Positions 51,732 to 61,215 of a DNA stretch of 64,000 nt are shown here, in pieces (position 1 is the stretch's first letter; every line of letters starts with the position of its first letter). The stretch spans positions 5,270,001-5,334,000 of the forward strand of contig NZ_CP142523.1 in the NCBI RefSeq assembly GCF_036885605.1, given 5' to 3'. The notes beneath the pieces were generated by a model that worked only from the letters and a program-made list of their open reading frames with translations, was not told where the DNA came from and made no database searches. Position numbers and translations under genes: made by a program. The stretch comes from Janthinobacterium sp. TB1-E2. Lineage in GTDB: Bacteria > Pseudomonadota > Gammaproteobacteria > Burkholderiales > Burkholderiaceae_D.

Positions 51732-52310
51732 ATGCTGACTTTAAGCAAATTGAGTCCCTCCATCACCGACATGATCCGCTTTGACCATAGCCACGTGCTG
51801 CTGGCCTTCCATCAGTACACCACCAGCAAAAAGCCTGCCGTCAAAAAAGCCCTGGCAGAAACCATCTGTAGCGCACTGGACATCCACGCGCAGCTGGAAG
51901 AGGAAATTTTCTATCCGCAGATGCGCCAGCTGGACGGCGACGCCGCGGTACGCCAGAAAAGCGTGCCCGAGCACCAGGAAATGCGCCGCCTGATCGCCGA
52001 ATTGCGCGCGACCGATGCGGCGACCACGCGCCATGACACCCTGCTGCTGGAAATGATGCGCGGCGTGCTGCACCATGTCGCCGATGAAGAAACCGTGCTG
52101 CTGCCGGAAGCCGAGACGCAGCTGACAACAAGGCGCTTGAGCGAGCTGGGCGCACAGATGACGCAGCGCCGCATGGCCCTGGTCAAGCCCCAAGCGGGCA
52201 AGATCGCAGCCAATACGCTGGTCGGTTTTTCCAGCAGCACCACGGCCTGGGTCATGGGCGCGGCCGGCGTACTGCTGGCGGCTAGGCTGTTTGCCCGCAA
52301 GGCAGCCTGA
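51732..52310 (+). CDS. Hemerythrin domain protein with C-terminal membrane helix
   Basis: A 192-residue protein. The hemerythrin HHE four-helix domain has iron ligands in FDHSHVLLAFHQYT, DIHAQLEEEIFYPQM, PEHQEMRRL and LHHVADEETVLLPEAE. A C-terminal hydrophobic segment (TTAWVMGAAGVLLAARLFARKAA) would anchor it to the inner membrane. Roles in oxygen, NO or iron-stress sensing or repair are known for bacterial hemerythrins; the exact role here is open. The ATG at 51732 is preferred to a 47-residue upstream extension that lacks a ribosome site. Confidence 0.85.
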   Translation: MLTLSKLSPSITDMIRFDHSHVLLAFHQYTTSKKPAVKKALAETICSALDIHAQLEEEIFYPQMRQLDGDAAVRQKSVPEHQEMRRLIAELRATDAATTRHDTLLLEMMRGVLHHVADEETVLLPEAETQLTTRRLSELGAQMTQRRMALVKPQAGKIAANTLVGFSSSTTAWVMGAAGVLLAARLFARKAA

Positions 52311-52385
52311 ACTGGCGTAGGGAGTAGCCAGGCCGGCGGGCAATCAGCTACCATGGGAGCTCTTCGACTCCGATGACGGACCACC

Positions 52386-52997
52386 ATGCCCAGCTGGCAC
52401 CTGGCCGACGCCGCCGAACTGGCGGCGCGCCATCCCTATACTTTTTATAAATCACCGCCCGAGGCCATCGCCCAGGTGCGCCCCGGCGAAGTGGTCAAGC
52501 TGATCTTCGCCTTCCACAGCGACGACCCGCAAGCGCCGGGTGCCGAGCGCATGTGGGTGCTGGTCGATACGGTCGAGCCGCATGGGCACTTCACCGGCAA
52601 GCTCGACAACATGCCCGGCTACATCACCGATTTGCAGGCGAAAGACCCCATCGCCTTCGCGGCGCGTCACATCATCAATACCCAGCACGACGATGATGAT
52701 AACCTCGTCAACCGCTACGCGGGCCTGTGCTTCGTGACGAAAAAAGTGCTGGAAGACGGCGCGCCCGTCGGCTATCTGTACCGCGAGGAACCGGACAACG
52801 ACGACGACAGCGGCTGGCGCTTCACGGCCAACGACGAAAGCGACGACTACATGAACGACAGCGCCAACGTGGCCCTCGTATCGCTGGGCGCCTTGCTCAG
52901 CGTGGATGATCGTTGTATTGCGCTGCTGGATTCTCCCGCCGGATCGGCCTATGCCTTCGACCACAACACGCAACAATTCATGGCGGTGGACGAATGA
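52386..52997 (+). CDS. DUF2314-DUF2185 (Imm33-like) protein
   Basis: A 203-residue cytoplasmic protein of two joined domains. The N-terminal part (HPYTFYKSPPEAIAQVRPGE, RMWVLVDTVEPHGHFTGKLDN) looks like DUF2314. The C-terminal part (SGWRFTANDESDDYMNDSANV...LLDSPAGSAYAF) looks like DUF2185, also filed as an immunity-protein domain in polymorphic toxin systems. No toxin gene is adjacent. An Asp cluster (HDDDDN and NDDDD) marks the join. It is translationally coupled to the next gene (ATGA at 52994). Confidence 0.7.
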   Translation: MPSWHLADAAELAARHPYTFYKSPPEAIAQVRPGEVVKLIFAFHSDDPQAPGAERMWVLVDTVEPHGHFTGKLDNMPGYITDLQAKDPIAFAARHIINTQHDDDDNLVNRYAGLCFVTKKVLEDGAPVGYLYREEPDNDDDSGWRFTANDESDDYMNDSANVALVSLGALLSVDDRCIALLDSPAGSAYAFDHNTQQFMAVDE

Positions 52998-53347
52998 CAA
53001 CAGATGAACTGAAGCAATTTTGCGCGGCCCTGCCCGGCGCGCAAGCTGTGCTGTATGGCCCGCCGTCGAACATCCTCTTGTGTGAAGTGAGCGGCAAGAA
53101 ATTTGCCTATTTCAAGACCAGCGCGCCCGAGCAGTGGCGCTTCAGCCTGCGGGTCAGCGCCGAGCGCTTTATCGAACTGACGGACATGCCGGGCGTGAAA
53201 CCGGCCCGCTACATGGGCCGCTTTCACTGGGTGACCATCGTCGACGTGGCGCGCTTCCCCGCCGATTACCTGGCGGAACTGGTGCAAGATAGCTACGCGC
53301 GCGCCGTGGCCAGCCTGACGCGCGCGCAGCGGGCGGCCATCGCCTAG
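52994..53347 (+). CDS. MmcQ/YjbR family protein
   Basis: A 117-residue YjbR-fold protein. Motifs are ELKQFCAALPGAQ, EVSGKKFAYF, SAERFIELTDMPGVKPARYMGRFHWVTI and LVQDSYARAVASL. The fold resembles the double-wing DNA-binding domain, but function is not established. It overlaps the previous stop by 4 nt and converges on cysB, sharing 4 bp at the two stops. Confidence 0.85.
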   Translation: MTTDELKQFCAALPGAQAVLYGPPSNILLCEVSGKKFAYFKTSAPEQWRFSLRVSAERFIELTDMPGVKPARYMGRFHWVTIVDVARFPADYLAELVQDSYARAVASLTRAQRAAIA

Positions 53348-54276
53348 AGCGCTTCCTCTCCCGCCATGGCGCGGTCGATGTCTTCGCGCGTCAAGTCCGG
53401 CGCCAGCTGCAGGATGAACTCGTAGGCGTAGGCGCGCAGGTAGGCGCCGCGGCGCACGGCCAGGCGCGTCGTGTTGGTGGCGAACAGGTGCGACGCTTCC
53501 ACGGCCCTTAGCCCCTTGTCGCGGCCATGGTCGAAGGCCATCGAAGCCACGATGCCCACGCCCAGGCCCAGCGCCACGTATTGCTTGATGACGTCCGAAT
53601 CCATGGCCGTCAAAATGATGTCGGTCATTACGCCCGCCTTGGCGAATGCATCGTCGATATGGCCGCGTCCCGTGAACCCCTTGTCGTAGGTGATCAACGG
53701 GTATTTCGCCAGGTCTTCCAGGCGGATCGGCGAGTGCTCGAGCAGCGGGTGGCCGTCCGGCACGACGATCAGATGGCTCCAGCGGTAGCACGGAAACGAC
53801 ACGAGGTCGGGAAACTGGCTCAAGCCTTCCGTGGCGATGCCGATATCGGTCTTACCCGACAGCACCCATTCCGCGATGTGTTCGGGCGCGCTTTGCTGCA
53901 GCGCGATGCGGACCTCAGGGAAAGCGGCGCGGAAGCCCTGCACCACTTTCGGCAGCGCATAGCGCGCCTGCGTGTGCGTGGCCGCCACGGATAACGTCCC
54001 GCTGGTCTGGCCGCTGTATTCGAGACTGGCCTGCTGCAGGTTTTCCGCCTCGATCAAGAGGCGGTCGACGATCTTCAGGATGCCCTTGCCCGGCTCCGTC
54101 AAGCCCGTCAATCGCTTGCCGTTACGCTCGAAAATCACCACGCCCAGCTCATCTTCCAGTTCGCGGATTTGCCGGCTTACGCCCGGCTGCGACGTGAACA
54201 GGGCGTTGGCCACTTCCGTCAGGTTATAGCCGCGGCGGGCCGCTTCGCGGATCGAACGCAGTTGTTGAAAATTCAT
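53344..54276 (-). CDS. cysB: CysB-type LysR regulator of sulfur assimilation
   Basis: A 310-residue LTTR. The N-terminal MNFQQLRSIREAARRGYNLTEVA and TSQPGVSRQIRELEDELG are the CysB/Cbl signature. The effector domain has TLSVAATHTQARYALP, DIGIATEGL and VGIVASMAF, which in CysB bind N-acetylserine or sulfate-type ligands. It lies 14 nt after cysA as the last gene of the uptake operon, and probably autoregulates it. CysB and Cbl cannot be told apart by eye. Confidence 0.92.
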   Translation of the reverse strand: MNFQQLRSIREAARRGYNLTEVANALFTSQPGVSRQIRELEDELGVVIFERNGKRLTGLTEPGKGILKIVDRLLIEAENLQQASLEYSGQTSGTLSVAATHTQARYALPKVVQGFRAAFPEVRIALQQSAPEHIAEWVLSGKTDIGIATEGLSQFPDLVSFPCYRWSHLIVVPDGHPLLEHSPIRLEDLAKYPLITYDKGFTGRGHIDDAFAKAGVMTDIILTAMDSDVIKQYVALGLGVGIVASMAFDHGRDKGLRAVEASHLFATNTTRLAVRRGAYLRAYAYEFILQLAPDLTREDIDRAMAGEEAL

Positions 54277-54290
54277 AGTGTTCCAGCCTC

Positions 54291-55361
54291 TCAGGTTCTT
54301 GTCGGTTCAACGAATACGTGCAGGCGTTTCGGGCGGACAACTAACGTCTCGCCTTCCTTCAGTTGCAGATGCGTAAAACGCTCGTTCGACATCACCGCTT
54401 CGATCAGCTCGCTGTTATCGACGCGCTGCAAGTCCAGCTGGGCCAGCGGGCCGATCGCATGCGCGCGACTCAGCTTGACGACGATGCCTTCGGCGCCCTG
54501 TGTGTAGCGGTCGATTTCCAGGTCATGCGGACGCACATAGGCCGTGCCCTTGCTGTCGCTCACGCCCGCGTAATCGGGCACCTCGAAGCTGGCGTCACCC
54601 GTCGCCATCACGCCGTCATGCACGCGCCCGTGGAACAGGTTGACGTTGCCGAGGAAGCCGTAGACGAAGGGCGAGGCCGGGTGGTTGTAGACTTGCTCCG
54701 GGGAACCCAGTTGCTCGACGGTGCCCTTGTTCATCAGCACGACCTGGTCGGCCACTTCCAACGCTTCTTCCTGGTCATGCGTGACGAAAATACTGGTCAC
54801 GTGCAAGTCGTCATGCAGGCGGCGCAGCCAGCGGCGCAATTCCTTGCGCACCTTGGCATCCAAGGCGCCGAACGGTTCATCGAGCAGCAGCACGCGCGGC
54901 TCGACGGCCAGGGCACGCGCCAGGGCGATGCGCTGGCGTTGTCCGCCCGACAACTGCGGCGGATAGCGGTCGGCCAGCCAGTCGAGCTGTACCAGTTCCA
55001 GCAAATCTTTGACCTTGCGGCGGATCTGGTCTTCCGACGGGCGCTCGCTGCGCGACTTCACGCGCAAGCCGAAGGCCACGTTTTCAAACACGGTCATGTG
55101 CTTGAACAGCGCATAGTGTTGAAAAACGAAACCGACTTGCCGCTCGCGCACGTGGCGGTTCGACGCATCTTCCGCGTCCAGCAGCACTTGCCCGCTGTCC
55201 GGATGTTCGAGGCCGGCAATGATGCGCAGCAAGGTGGTCTTGCCGCAACCCGAAGGGCCCAGCAGGGCCGTCAATTCGCCGGCGGGAAAGTCCAGCGAGA
55301 TATTGTCGAGGGCGACGAAATCGCCAAAACGCTTGTGGATGTTTTTAACTGCGATGGTCAT
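54291..55361 (-). CDS. cysA: Sulfate/thiosulfate ABC transporter ATPase
   Basis: A 356-residue ATPase that drives sulfate import. Walker A is [18 protein letters not shown], signature [15 protein letters not shown], Walker [17 protein letters not shown]. The C-terminal TOBE-type domain has [16 protein letters not shown] and [14 protein letters not shown]. Length fits CysA. It lies 1 nt after cysW. Confidence 0.96.
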   Translation of the reverse strand: MTIAVKNIHKRFGDFVALDNISLDFPAGELTALLGPSGCGKTTLLRIIAGLEHPDSGQVLLDAEDASNRHVRERQVGFVFQHYALFKHMTVFENVAFGLRVKSRSERPSEDQIRRKVKDLLELVQLDWLADRYPPQLSGGQRQRIALARALAVEPRVLLLDEPFGALDAKVRKELRRWLRRLHDDLHVTSIFVTHDQEEALEVADQVVLMNKGTVEQLGSPEQVYNHPASPFVYGFLGNVNLFHGRVHDGVMATGDASFEVPDYAGVSDSKGTAYVRPHDLEIDRYTQGAEGIVVKLSRAHAIGPLAQLDLQRVDNSELIEAVMSNERFTHLQLKEGETLVVRPKRLHVFVEPTRT

Positions 55362-55362
55362 G

Positions 55363-56289
55363 TCAGTGCTCCGTAGAACGTAAGGCGGAATCGTCGGCGT
55401 CGCTCTCGTTCAAACGCCACTCAATGAAAGCTTTCAAGGCCAGGGTCACCAAGGCCAGCAAGGCCAGCAGGGAGGCGACGGCAAATGCGGCGGCGAAGTT
55501 GTACTCGTTGTACAGAATCTCCACCTGCAGCGGCATGGTGTTGGTTTCGCCGCGGATATGGCCGGAGACCACGGACACGGCGCCGAACTCGCCCATGGCG
55601 CGGGCGTTACACAGGATCACGCCATACAGCAGACCCCACTTGATATTCGGCAAGGTGACTCGGCGGAAAGTGTTCCAGCCCGACGCGCCCAGCACGATGG
55701 CAGCCTCTTCCTCTTCGCTGCCCTGCGACTGCATCAGCGGGATCAATTCACGCGCCACGAACGGGAAAGTGATGAAGATGGTGGCCAGCACGATGCCGGG
55801 CACGGCAAACAAAATCTTGATGTCGTGCGCCTGCAGCCACGGGCCGAACCAGCCTTGGGCACCAAACATCAGCACGTAGATCAGGCCGGAAATGACGGGC
55901 GAGACGGAAAACGGCAAGTCGATCAGGGTCAGCAAGATGCTCTTGCCGCGGAACTCGAACTTGGCGATGCACCAGGAAGCGGCCACGCCGAATACCAAGT
56001 TCAGCGGCACGGCGATGGCGGCCGTGATCAGGGTCAATTTAATCGCGGAAATCGCGTCCGGATCGATGATGGCGGCGATATACGCTTCCCAGCCCTTCTT
56101 GAACGCTTCCGCAAACACGGCCACCAGGGGCACGATGAGGAAGGCTGTCAGGAACAGCAAGGCGATGGTGATCAATACCGTGCGTACCCACAATGGTTCC
56201 AGTACGACGGGGCCGACATTCGGTTCGAAGCGGCGCGCAGTCGGCAGCGCCTTGTCCACGCCAGCGGCGGCAGTCGTATTCGTACTCAT
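55363..56289 (-). CDS. cysW: Sulfate ABC transporter permease CysW
   Basis: A 308-residue inner-membrane permease with about six helices. The EAA loop is [23 protein letters not shown] ([20 protein letters not shown]), and [20 protein letters not shown] is diagnostic for CysW. The ATG at 56289 overlaps the cysT stop (56286) and is preferred over 56316, which lies inside cysT. Confidence 0.95.
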   Translation of the reverse strand: MSTNTTAAAGVDKALPTARRFEPNVGPVVLEPLWVRTVLITIALLFLTAFLIVPLVAVFAEAFKKGWEAYIAAIIDPDAISAIKLTLITAAIAVPLNLVFGVAASWCIAKFEFRGKSILLTLIDLPFSVSPVISGLIYVLMFGAQGWFGPWLQAHDIKILFAVPGIVLATIFITFPFVARELIPLMQSQGSEEEEAAIVLGASGWNTFRRVTLPNIKWGLLYGVILCNARAMGEFGAVSVVSGHIRGETNTMPLQVEILYNEYNFAAAFAVASLLALLALVTLALKAFIEWRLNESDADDSALRSTEH

Positions 56290-57149
56290 GATTTCTTCGC
56301 CTTTCCGCGCGTCCATGCTTGCAGCAGGTTAATCGTCAACAACAGCAAAAAGGAGACCACCAGCATCACCACGGCGATGGCCGTGGCGCCTGCGTAATCG
56401 TATTGTTCCAGCTTGGTAATAATGAACAGCGGCGTGATTTCCGACACCATCGGCATATTGCCGGCGATAAAGATCACGGAACCGTACTCGCCCGTGGCGC
56501 GGGCGAAGGCCAGCGCAAAGCCCGTCAGCAAGGACGGCAAGATCGTGGGGAAGATGACGCGGATAAACGTTTGCAGGGAATTGGCGCCCAGGCTGGCGGC
56601 CGCTTCTTCCAGTTCCTTTTCCGCGTCTTCCAGCACCGGTTGCACCGTGCGCACGACGAAAGGCAAGCCGATGAAGGTCAGCGCCACCACCACGCCCAGC
56701 GGCGTAAACGCCACCTTGATGCCCAGCACGCCTTCGATGAACTGGCCGAACCAGCCGTTCGACGAATACAGGGCCGTCAGGGTGATGCCGGCCACGGCCG
56801 TCGGCAAGGCGAACGGCAAGTCGACCAGCGCATCGATGATGCGCTTGCCGGGAAATTTATAGCGCACCAGCACCCAGGCCAGGATGCCGCCAAACACCAC
56901 GTTCAACAGGGCCGCGATCAGCGAAGCGCCAAACGTCAGGCGGTAGGACGCCATCACGCGGTCGGACGTGACGGCGCTGAAGAAGGCGTCCCACGTCATG
57001 GTGAAGGTCTTCAGGAACACCGACGACAGCGGAATGAGAACGATCAGGGCCAGGTAAAAGAGCGTGAAGCCCAGAGACAGCTTAAACCCCGGCATGACCC
57101 GAAACGGCGCTCCGCGCGCCTTGAGCGGTGCTGCTGATGCTGCAGACAT
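56286..57149 (-). CDS. cysT: Sulfate ABC transporter permease CysT
   Basis: A 287-residue permease (CysU/CysT). Motifs are [39 protein letters not shown] (EAA loop) and [27 protein letters not shown] site precedes the ATG. It begins the cysT-cysW-cysA-cysB unit. TTGCAT and TATAAC upstream form a poorly spaced promoter that may need CysB. Confidence 0.95.
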   Translation of the reverse strand: MSAASAAPLKARGAPFRVMPGFKLSLGFTLFYLALIVLIPLSSVFLKTFTMTWDAFFSAVTSDRVMASYRLTFGASLIAALLNVVFGGILAWVLVRYKFPGKRIIDALVDLPFALPTAVAGITLTALYSSNGWFGQFIEGVLGIKVAFTPLGVVVALTFIGLPFVVRTVQPVLEDAEKELEEAAASLGANSLQTFIRVIFPTILPSLLTGFALAFARATGEYGSVIFIAGNMPMVSEITPLFIITKLEQYDYAGATAIAVVMLVVSFLLLLTINLLQAWTRGKAKKS

Positions 57150-57278
57150 AGAAACCCCTTCTTATTACATTTTTGAGTTATAGGGCGCAATAATCACATG
57201 CAACCGTTATAAAAAGAACTAACCATTTCTCATTTGCTTAGATGGATTTTGCATACTTGCTGGCGGAATCTATGGGCG

Positions 57279-57318
57279 AAAAAAAGGGGTCGGACCCTGC
57301 GGGTCCGACCCCGGCTTT
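57279..57318 (-). terminator. Terminator after the peroxiredoxin gene
   Basis: GGGGTCGGACCC (57286-57297) and GGGTCCGACCCC (57301-57312) form a perfect 12-bp stem with a 3-nt loop. On the minus strand it is followed by seven T. It separates the sbp-hydrolase-peroxiredoxin unit from cysT-W-A-B. Confidence 0.75.
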
Positions 57319-57385
57319 TGGGGTGGGGTTGGGGTGGGCACACACTTAACCCAACACCTTGACGGCTGGGGTCAGCCCCTGAGGG

Positions 57386-57412
57386 GGAATGCGTCCCAAT
57401 GGGACGCATTCC
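57386..57412. repeat. Perfect GGAATGCGTCCC hairpin
   Basis: GGAATGCGTCCC and GGGACGCATTCC are perfect 12-bp arms around AAT. It sits 25 bp past the peroxiredoxin stop, amid GGGGTC/GACCCC words that also make up the terminator at 57279. No T-run follows. It may be a dispersed element or an exonuclease barrier. Confidence 0.5.
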
Positions 57413-57437
57413 GATTGCGAAGCAACGGACCCCGTTC

Positions 57438-58076
57438 TTACTTGTTCGGCTGCGGCGTCAGACGTAGGTATGGCTTGGCGGCCGTAAACCCCTTCGGATA
57501 CTTCTGCTTGATCACGTCCGGGTCTTGCACTGTCAATGGAATGATGACGTCGTCGCCGTCTTTCCAGTTGCCTGGCGTGGCTACAGTGTAGCCGTCCGTC
57601 AGTTGCAGGGCGTCGATGACGCGCAGGATTTCATTGAAGTTGCGGCCCGTGCTCAGCGGGTACGTGAGGATCAGCCGCACCTTTTTGTTCGGGTCGATGA
57701 TGAAGACGGAGCGCACGGTGGCCGTGACGGACTGTTCCGGGTGGATCATGTCGTACAGCACCGACACTTTCTTGTCGACGTCGGCGATGATGGGGAAGCC
57801 CACGACCGTATTTTGCGTCTCTTCGATATCCTTGATCCAGCTCTTGTGCGACTCGGCCGCGTCCACGGACAGGGCGATGGCCTTTACGTTGCGCTTGTCG
57901 AATTCCGGCTTGAGCTTGGCCGTCAAGCCCAGTTCCGTCGTGCATACGGGGGTAAAGTCGGCCGGATGGGAAAACAGCACCACCCAGGAATTGCCCGCCC
58001 ACTCGTGGAACTTGAGCGGGCCTATCGAGCTGTCTTGTTCAAAATCAGGGGCGACATCGCCCAGGCGTAAAGTCAT
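57438..58076 (-). CDS. 1-Cys peroxiredoxin (Prx6 type)
   Basis: A 212-residue thiol peroxidase. The peroxidatic Cys45 lies in HPADFTPVCTTELG; no second resolving Cys is present in the sequence, which defines the 1-Cys type. GFPIIADVDKKVSVLYDM and TYPLSTGRNFNEILRVIDALQ are Prx6 signatures. AGGAGA precedes the ATG. It follows the hydrolase by 41 nt and lies within the sulfate locus, where a link to sulfur or peroxide stress is plausible but inferred. Confidence 0.93.
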   Translation of the reverse strand: MTLRLGDVAPDFEQDSSIGPLKFHEWAGNSWVVLFSHPADFTPVCTTELGLTAKLKPEFDKRNVKAIALSVDAAESHKSWIKDIEETQNTVVGFPIIADVDKKVSVLYDMIHPEQSVTATVRSVFIIDPNKKVRLILTYPLSTGRNFNEILRVIDALQLTDGYTVATPGNWKDGDDVIIPLTVQDPDVIKQKYPKGFTAAKPYLRLTPQPNK

Positions 58077-58117
58077 CGTGATCTCCTGTGAGGTTGTGTA
58101 TCGGGATGTTGGTCGAA

Positions 58118-58684
58118 TCAGGCTGCCTGACGGTGGCGCTTGTCGCTTTGCGCCAGATCAAACAGCGTTTGCAATTGCGCCTGGCCGTAGACCCAGTCGC
58201 CAAGGCGCGACTCGGCGTTGATATGGCCCAGCGCACCGCCATCAATATACTTGCAATTCCAGCGCCGTGCCCACTGCGCCGCGTGTTCGGCCGTCATCCA
58301 CGGATCGGTCTGGCTGGCGATCAGGATGCCGGGGCAAGGCAGCCGCTTTTGCGGCAATGCCTTCGCCACGCCAAACTTGTCGGGATCGGCTGGTCCCACC
58401 AGCAGCACGCCGGCCACGCCCTGCGGATCGCGCGCCAGGCTGTGCGCCGTCGTCAGGCAGCCGAAGCTGTGGGCGACGATCAGGGTCGGGCGCGCATCCT
58501 GCCGCCGCACCTGGTCCAGCCGCGCCGACCAGTTGGCCAGGTCGGGTGCGTTCCAGTCGTCCTGCTCGACCCGCTCGAATTGCGGATACAGGCGCTGCCA
58601 GCGGCTCTGCCAATGCTCGGGACCGCTGTTATGCAAGCCCGGCACGATCAGTACCCGGTAATCGGAAAAGCTGCGCAGCGCCAT
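58118..58684 (-). CDS. RBBP9/YdeN family serine hydrolase
   Basis: A 188-residue alpha/beta hydrolase. The start reads RVLIVPGLHNSGPEHWQSRW, the family signature. The nucleophile is in VAHSFGCL, the acid in ASQTDPWM and the His in LGHINAESRLGDW. Substrate unknown. It lies 44 nt after sbp and 41 nt before the peroxiredoxin gene on the same strand, so the three are likely co-transcribed. Confidence 0.88.
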   Translation of the reverse strand: MALRSFSDYRVLIVPGLHNSGPEHWQSRWQRLYPQFERVEQDDWNAPDLANWSARLDQVRRQDARPTLIVAHSFGCLTTAHSLARDPQGVAGVLLVGPADPDKFGVAKALPQKRLPCPGILIASQTDPWMTAEHAAQWARRWNCKYIDGGALGHINAESRLGDWVYGQAQLQTLFDLAQSDKRHRQAA

Positions 58685-58728
58685 GATGTGTCCTTTTAGT
58701 AACGGTCTGGCAATCGTGCCATCCGGTA

Positions 58729-59733
58729 TTACTTAGGCTGGTAGATCTGGTCGAAGATGCCGCCGTCGGCAAAGTGCGCCTTCTGTGCAGCCGTCCAGCC
58801 GCCCGCCACTTGCTCGATGGTGAACAGGTTGACCTTGGCGAACTGCGACGCGTATTTCTTCGCCGCCTTGTCCGTTGCCGGACGGTAGTAATTCTTCGCG
58901 ATGATGTCTTGCGCTTCATCCGTGTACAGGTAGTTCAGGTAAGCCTCGGCCACCTTGCGCGTGCCATGCTTGTCGGCAAACTTGTCGACGACGGCGACGG
59001 GCGGCTCGGCCAGGATGCTGACGGATGGCGTGATGATGTCGAACTTGGTCGGGCCCAGTTCCTTGACGGCCAGGTAAGCCTCGTTTTCCCAGGCGATCAG
59101 CACGTCGCCGATGCCGCGCTCAACAAAAGTGGTGGTGGCGCCGCGCGCGCCGGAATCGAGCACGGGCACGTTTTTATACAGCTTGCCGAGGAAATCCTTG
59201 GCCTTCGCTTCGTTGCCGCCCGGCTGGCGCAGCGCGTAACCCCACGCAGCCAGATGGTTCCAGCGGGCGCCGCCCGAGGTTTTCGGATTCGGCGTGATGA
59301 CGGAGACGCCTGGCTTGATCAGGTCGTTCCAATCCTTGATGCCTTTCGGGTTGCCCTTGCGCACCAGGAAGACGATGGTCGAGGTGTAAGGCGAGCTGTT
59401 GTGCGCCAAGCGCTTTTGCCAGTCGCCGGCCAGCAGCTTGTGCTCGGCCAGCGCATCGATGTCATAGGCCAGGGCCAGGGTGACGATATCCGCCTCCAGG
59501 CCGTCGATGACGGCGCGCGCCTGCTTGCCCGAACCACCGTGCGATTGCTTGATCTTGACGTTGTCGCCCGTCTTGCCTTTCCACTCCTTGGCAAACGCCG
59601 TATTCACATCCTGATACAGCTCGCGCGTCGGGTCGTACGACACGTTGAGCAGGGTGATATCGGCAGCCTGCGCCGTTTGCAGAATGGCAAACGCGCTGAT
59701 GGCGGCGGCAATGATGATTTTTTTCGACAGCAT
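58729..59733 (-). CDS. sbp: Sulfate-binding periplasmic protein
   Basis: A 334-residue substrate-binding protein with a signal peptide ending AQA-ADI (residue 23). Motifs are [39 protein letters not shown] and ENEAYLA, all of the Sbp/CysP family. It delivers sulfate to CysTWA. Unlike the usual sbp-cysT-cysW-cysA order, two unrelated genes and a terminator intervene. GGGGAT precedes the ATG. Confidence 0.95.
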   Translation of the reverse strand: MLSKKIIIAAAISAFAILQTAQAADITLLNVSYDPTRELYQDVNTAFAKEWKGKTGDNVKIKQSHGGSGKQARAVIDGLEADIVTLALAYDIDALAEHKLLAGDWQKRLAHNSSPYTSTIVFLVRKGNPKGIKDWNDLIKPGVSVITPNPKTSGGARWNHLAAWGYALRQPGGNEAKAKDFLGKLYKNVPVLDSGARGATTTFVERGIGDVLIAWENEAYLAVKELGPTKFDIITPSVSILAEPPVAVVDKFADKHGTRKVAEAYLNYLYTDEAQDIIAKNYYRPATDKAAKKYASQFAKVNLFTIEQVAGGWTAAQKAHFADGGIFDQIYQPK

Positions 59734-59863
59734 CTAAGATCCCCGTGTGGTTGAACTTGCAGAGCCACCAGATTACGGCGCCATGGCCGCAAAGAGAACG
59801 AAGCGTTTCGCCGTTTGATATGCGTTTTTCACATATGGACGGCGCGCAACGGGGATTTAGCAG

Positions 59864-60247
59864 TTAATAAAAACGGTTAAACAAAATGACGGCCCAGGTG
59901 GCGAAGGCCAGGATGCAGGTCAGCAGCACGGCGGCGCTACCAAAGTCCTTGGCGTTTTTCGACAGCGGATGACGTTCGAGCGAAATGCGGTCAACCACGG
60001 CTTCAATTGCCGAATTGATCAGTTCGACGATCAGCACCAGCAGCAGCACGCCGATCAGCACCAGCTTTTCAAACGCGGAAACGCGCAGCAGCAAGGCGAT
60101 CACCGTGCCGACGACGAACAGGCCCAGTTCCTGCCGGAACGCATGTTCGTGGCGCCAGGCCGCTTTCAAGCCATCGAGCGAGTAGAAAAAGGCGGAGAAA
60201 ATCCGTTTCAAGCCGCTTTTGCTCTTGAATTCATTTACAGGTTGCAT
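59864..60247 (-). CDS. dgkA: Diacylglycerol kinase
   Basis: A 127-residue inner-membrane enzyme that recycles diacylglycerol to phosphatidate. Motifs are SLDGLKAAWRHEHAFRQEL with the catalytic Glu region, then three helices and LLVLIVELINSAIEAVVDRIS, the metal/ATP site. The ATG at 60247 gives the standard length; an upstream start at 60280 is less likely. It is divergent from the IclR gene. Confidence 0.93.
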   Translation of the reverse strand: MQPVNEFKSKSGLKRIFSAFFYSLDGLKAAWRHEHAFRQELGLFVVGTVIALLLRVSAFEKLVLIGVLLLVLIVELINSAIEAVVDRISLERHPLSKNAKDFGSAAVLLTCILAFATWAVILFNRFY

Positions 60248-60401
60248 AGTTTTCCATGGTTCAAAGCACATGCTATCCACGCATTATGACGGGCACAATA
60301 GGGATTGTGACAATTTATTCGCTATCTATCTCGGAACATTTCACTATTTTTTCACATCATGGTATAAAGAAGGATGAATACTGCATTGCACCAAATCCAT
60401 C

Positions 60402-61181
60402 ATGAAAATTGAACCGGTCGCTGCCCCGAAGACGACGATCCAGGTCATCGAACGCATGGTCGCCCTGCTCGATGCCCTGGCCAAATATTCCGACCCGGTC
60501 AGCCTGAAGGAATTGTCCAAAGTATCGGGCCTGCACCCCTCGACGGCGCACCGCATCCTCAACGACATGGTGCTGACGCGCTTTGTCGACCGCATCGAAC
60601 CGGGCACGTACCGGCTGGGCATGCGCCTGTTGGAACTGGGCAATGTGGTGAAAAGCCGCCTCAGCGTGCGCGAAGCGGCGCTGGACTTCATGCGCCAGTT
60701 GCACAAGAAAACCCAGCAAACGATCAACCTGTCCGTGCGCCAGGGCGACGAGATCGTCTACATCGACCGTGCCTTTTCCGAACGCTCGGGCATGCAGGTG
60801 GTGCGCGCCATCGGCGGCCGCGGCCCGCTGCACCTGACCTCGACCGGCAAGCTGTTCCTCTCCGTGGACGAGCCGAAAGCCATCCGCGCGTACGCCACGC
60901 GCACGGGCCTGGCCGGACACAACAAGAATTCCATCACGGATCTGCAAAAGCTTGAGCGCGAACTGAGCCTGGTGCGCGAGCGCGGCTATGCGCGCGACAA
61001 TGAAGAGCTGGAACTGGGCGTGCGCTGCATGGCCGCCGGCATCCGCGACGATACAGGCAAGCTGATCGCCGGCCTGTCGATCTCGGCGCCAGCCGACCGC
61101 CTGCAGGATGAGTGGCTGGTGGACCTGGTGGAAACGGCGAACCAGATTTCAGTGACTTTGGGTTTTATACCCCAAGACTAA
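60402..61181 (+). CDS. IclR family transcriptional regulator
   Basis: A 259-residue regulator. The winged helix-turn-helix is VSLKELSKVSGLHPSTAHRILNDM. The C-terminal effector domain has GMQVVRAIGGRGPLHLTSTGKLFL and DNEELELGVRCMAAGIRDDTG, a typical ligand pocket. Its target genes are not adjacent in an obvious pathway; the divergent neighbour is dgkA. A shared terminator starts at its stop codon. Confidence 0.9.
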   Translation: MKIEPVAAPKTTIQVIERMVALLDALAKYSDPVSLKELSKVSGLHPSTAHRILNDMVLTRFVDRIEPGTYRLGMRLLELGNVVKSRLSVREAALDFMRQLHKKTQQTINLSVRQGDEIVYIDRAFSERSGMQVVRAIGGRGPLHLTSTGKLFLSVDEPKAIRAYATRTGLAGHNKNSITDLQKLERELSLVRERGYARDNEELELGVRCMAAGIRDDTGKLIAGLSISAPADRLQDEWLVDLVETANQISVTLGFIPQD

Positions 61182-61215
61182 AGAAACAGAGCAGCAACGC
61201 TGCCCTGTTTCTTTT
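61180..61215. terminator. Bidirectional terminator between iclR-type gene and pbpG
   Basis: AAAGAAACAG-AGCAGC and GCTGCC-CTGTTTCTTTT form a long stem with a 3-nt loop. It overlaps the stop codons of both convergent genes. Confidence 0.8.

Noticed and set aside
51496..51738. 80-codon frame upstream of the hemerythrin gene
   Set aside because: No ribosome site, no recognisable protein features, and it overlaps the palindromes and the hemerythrin start.
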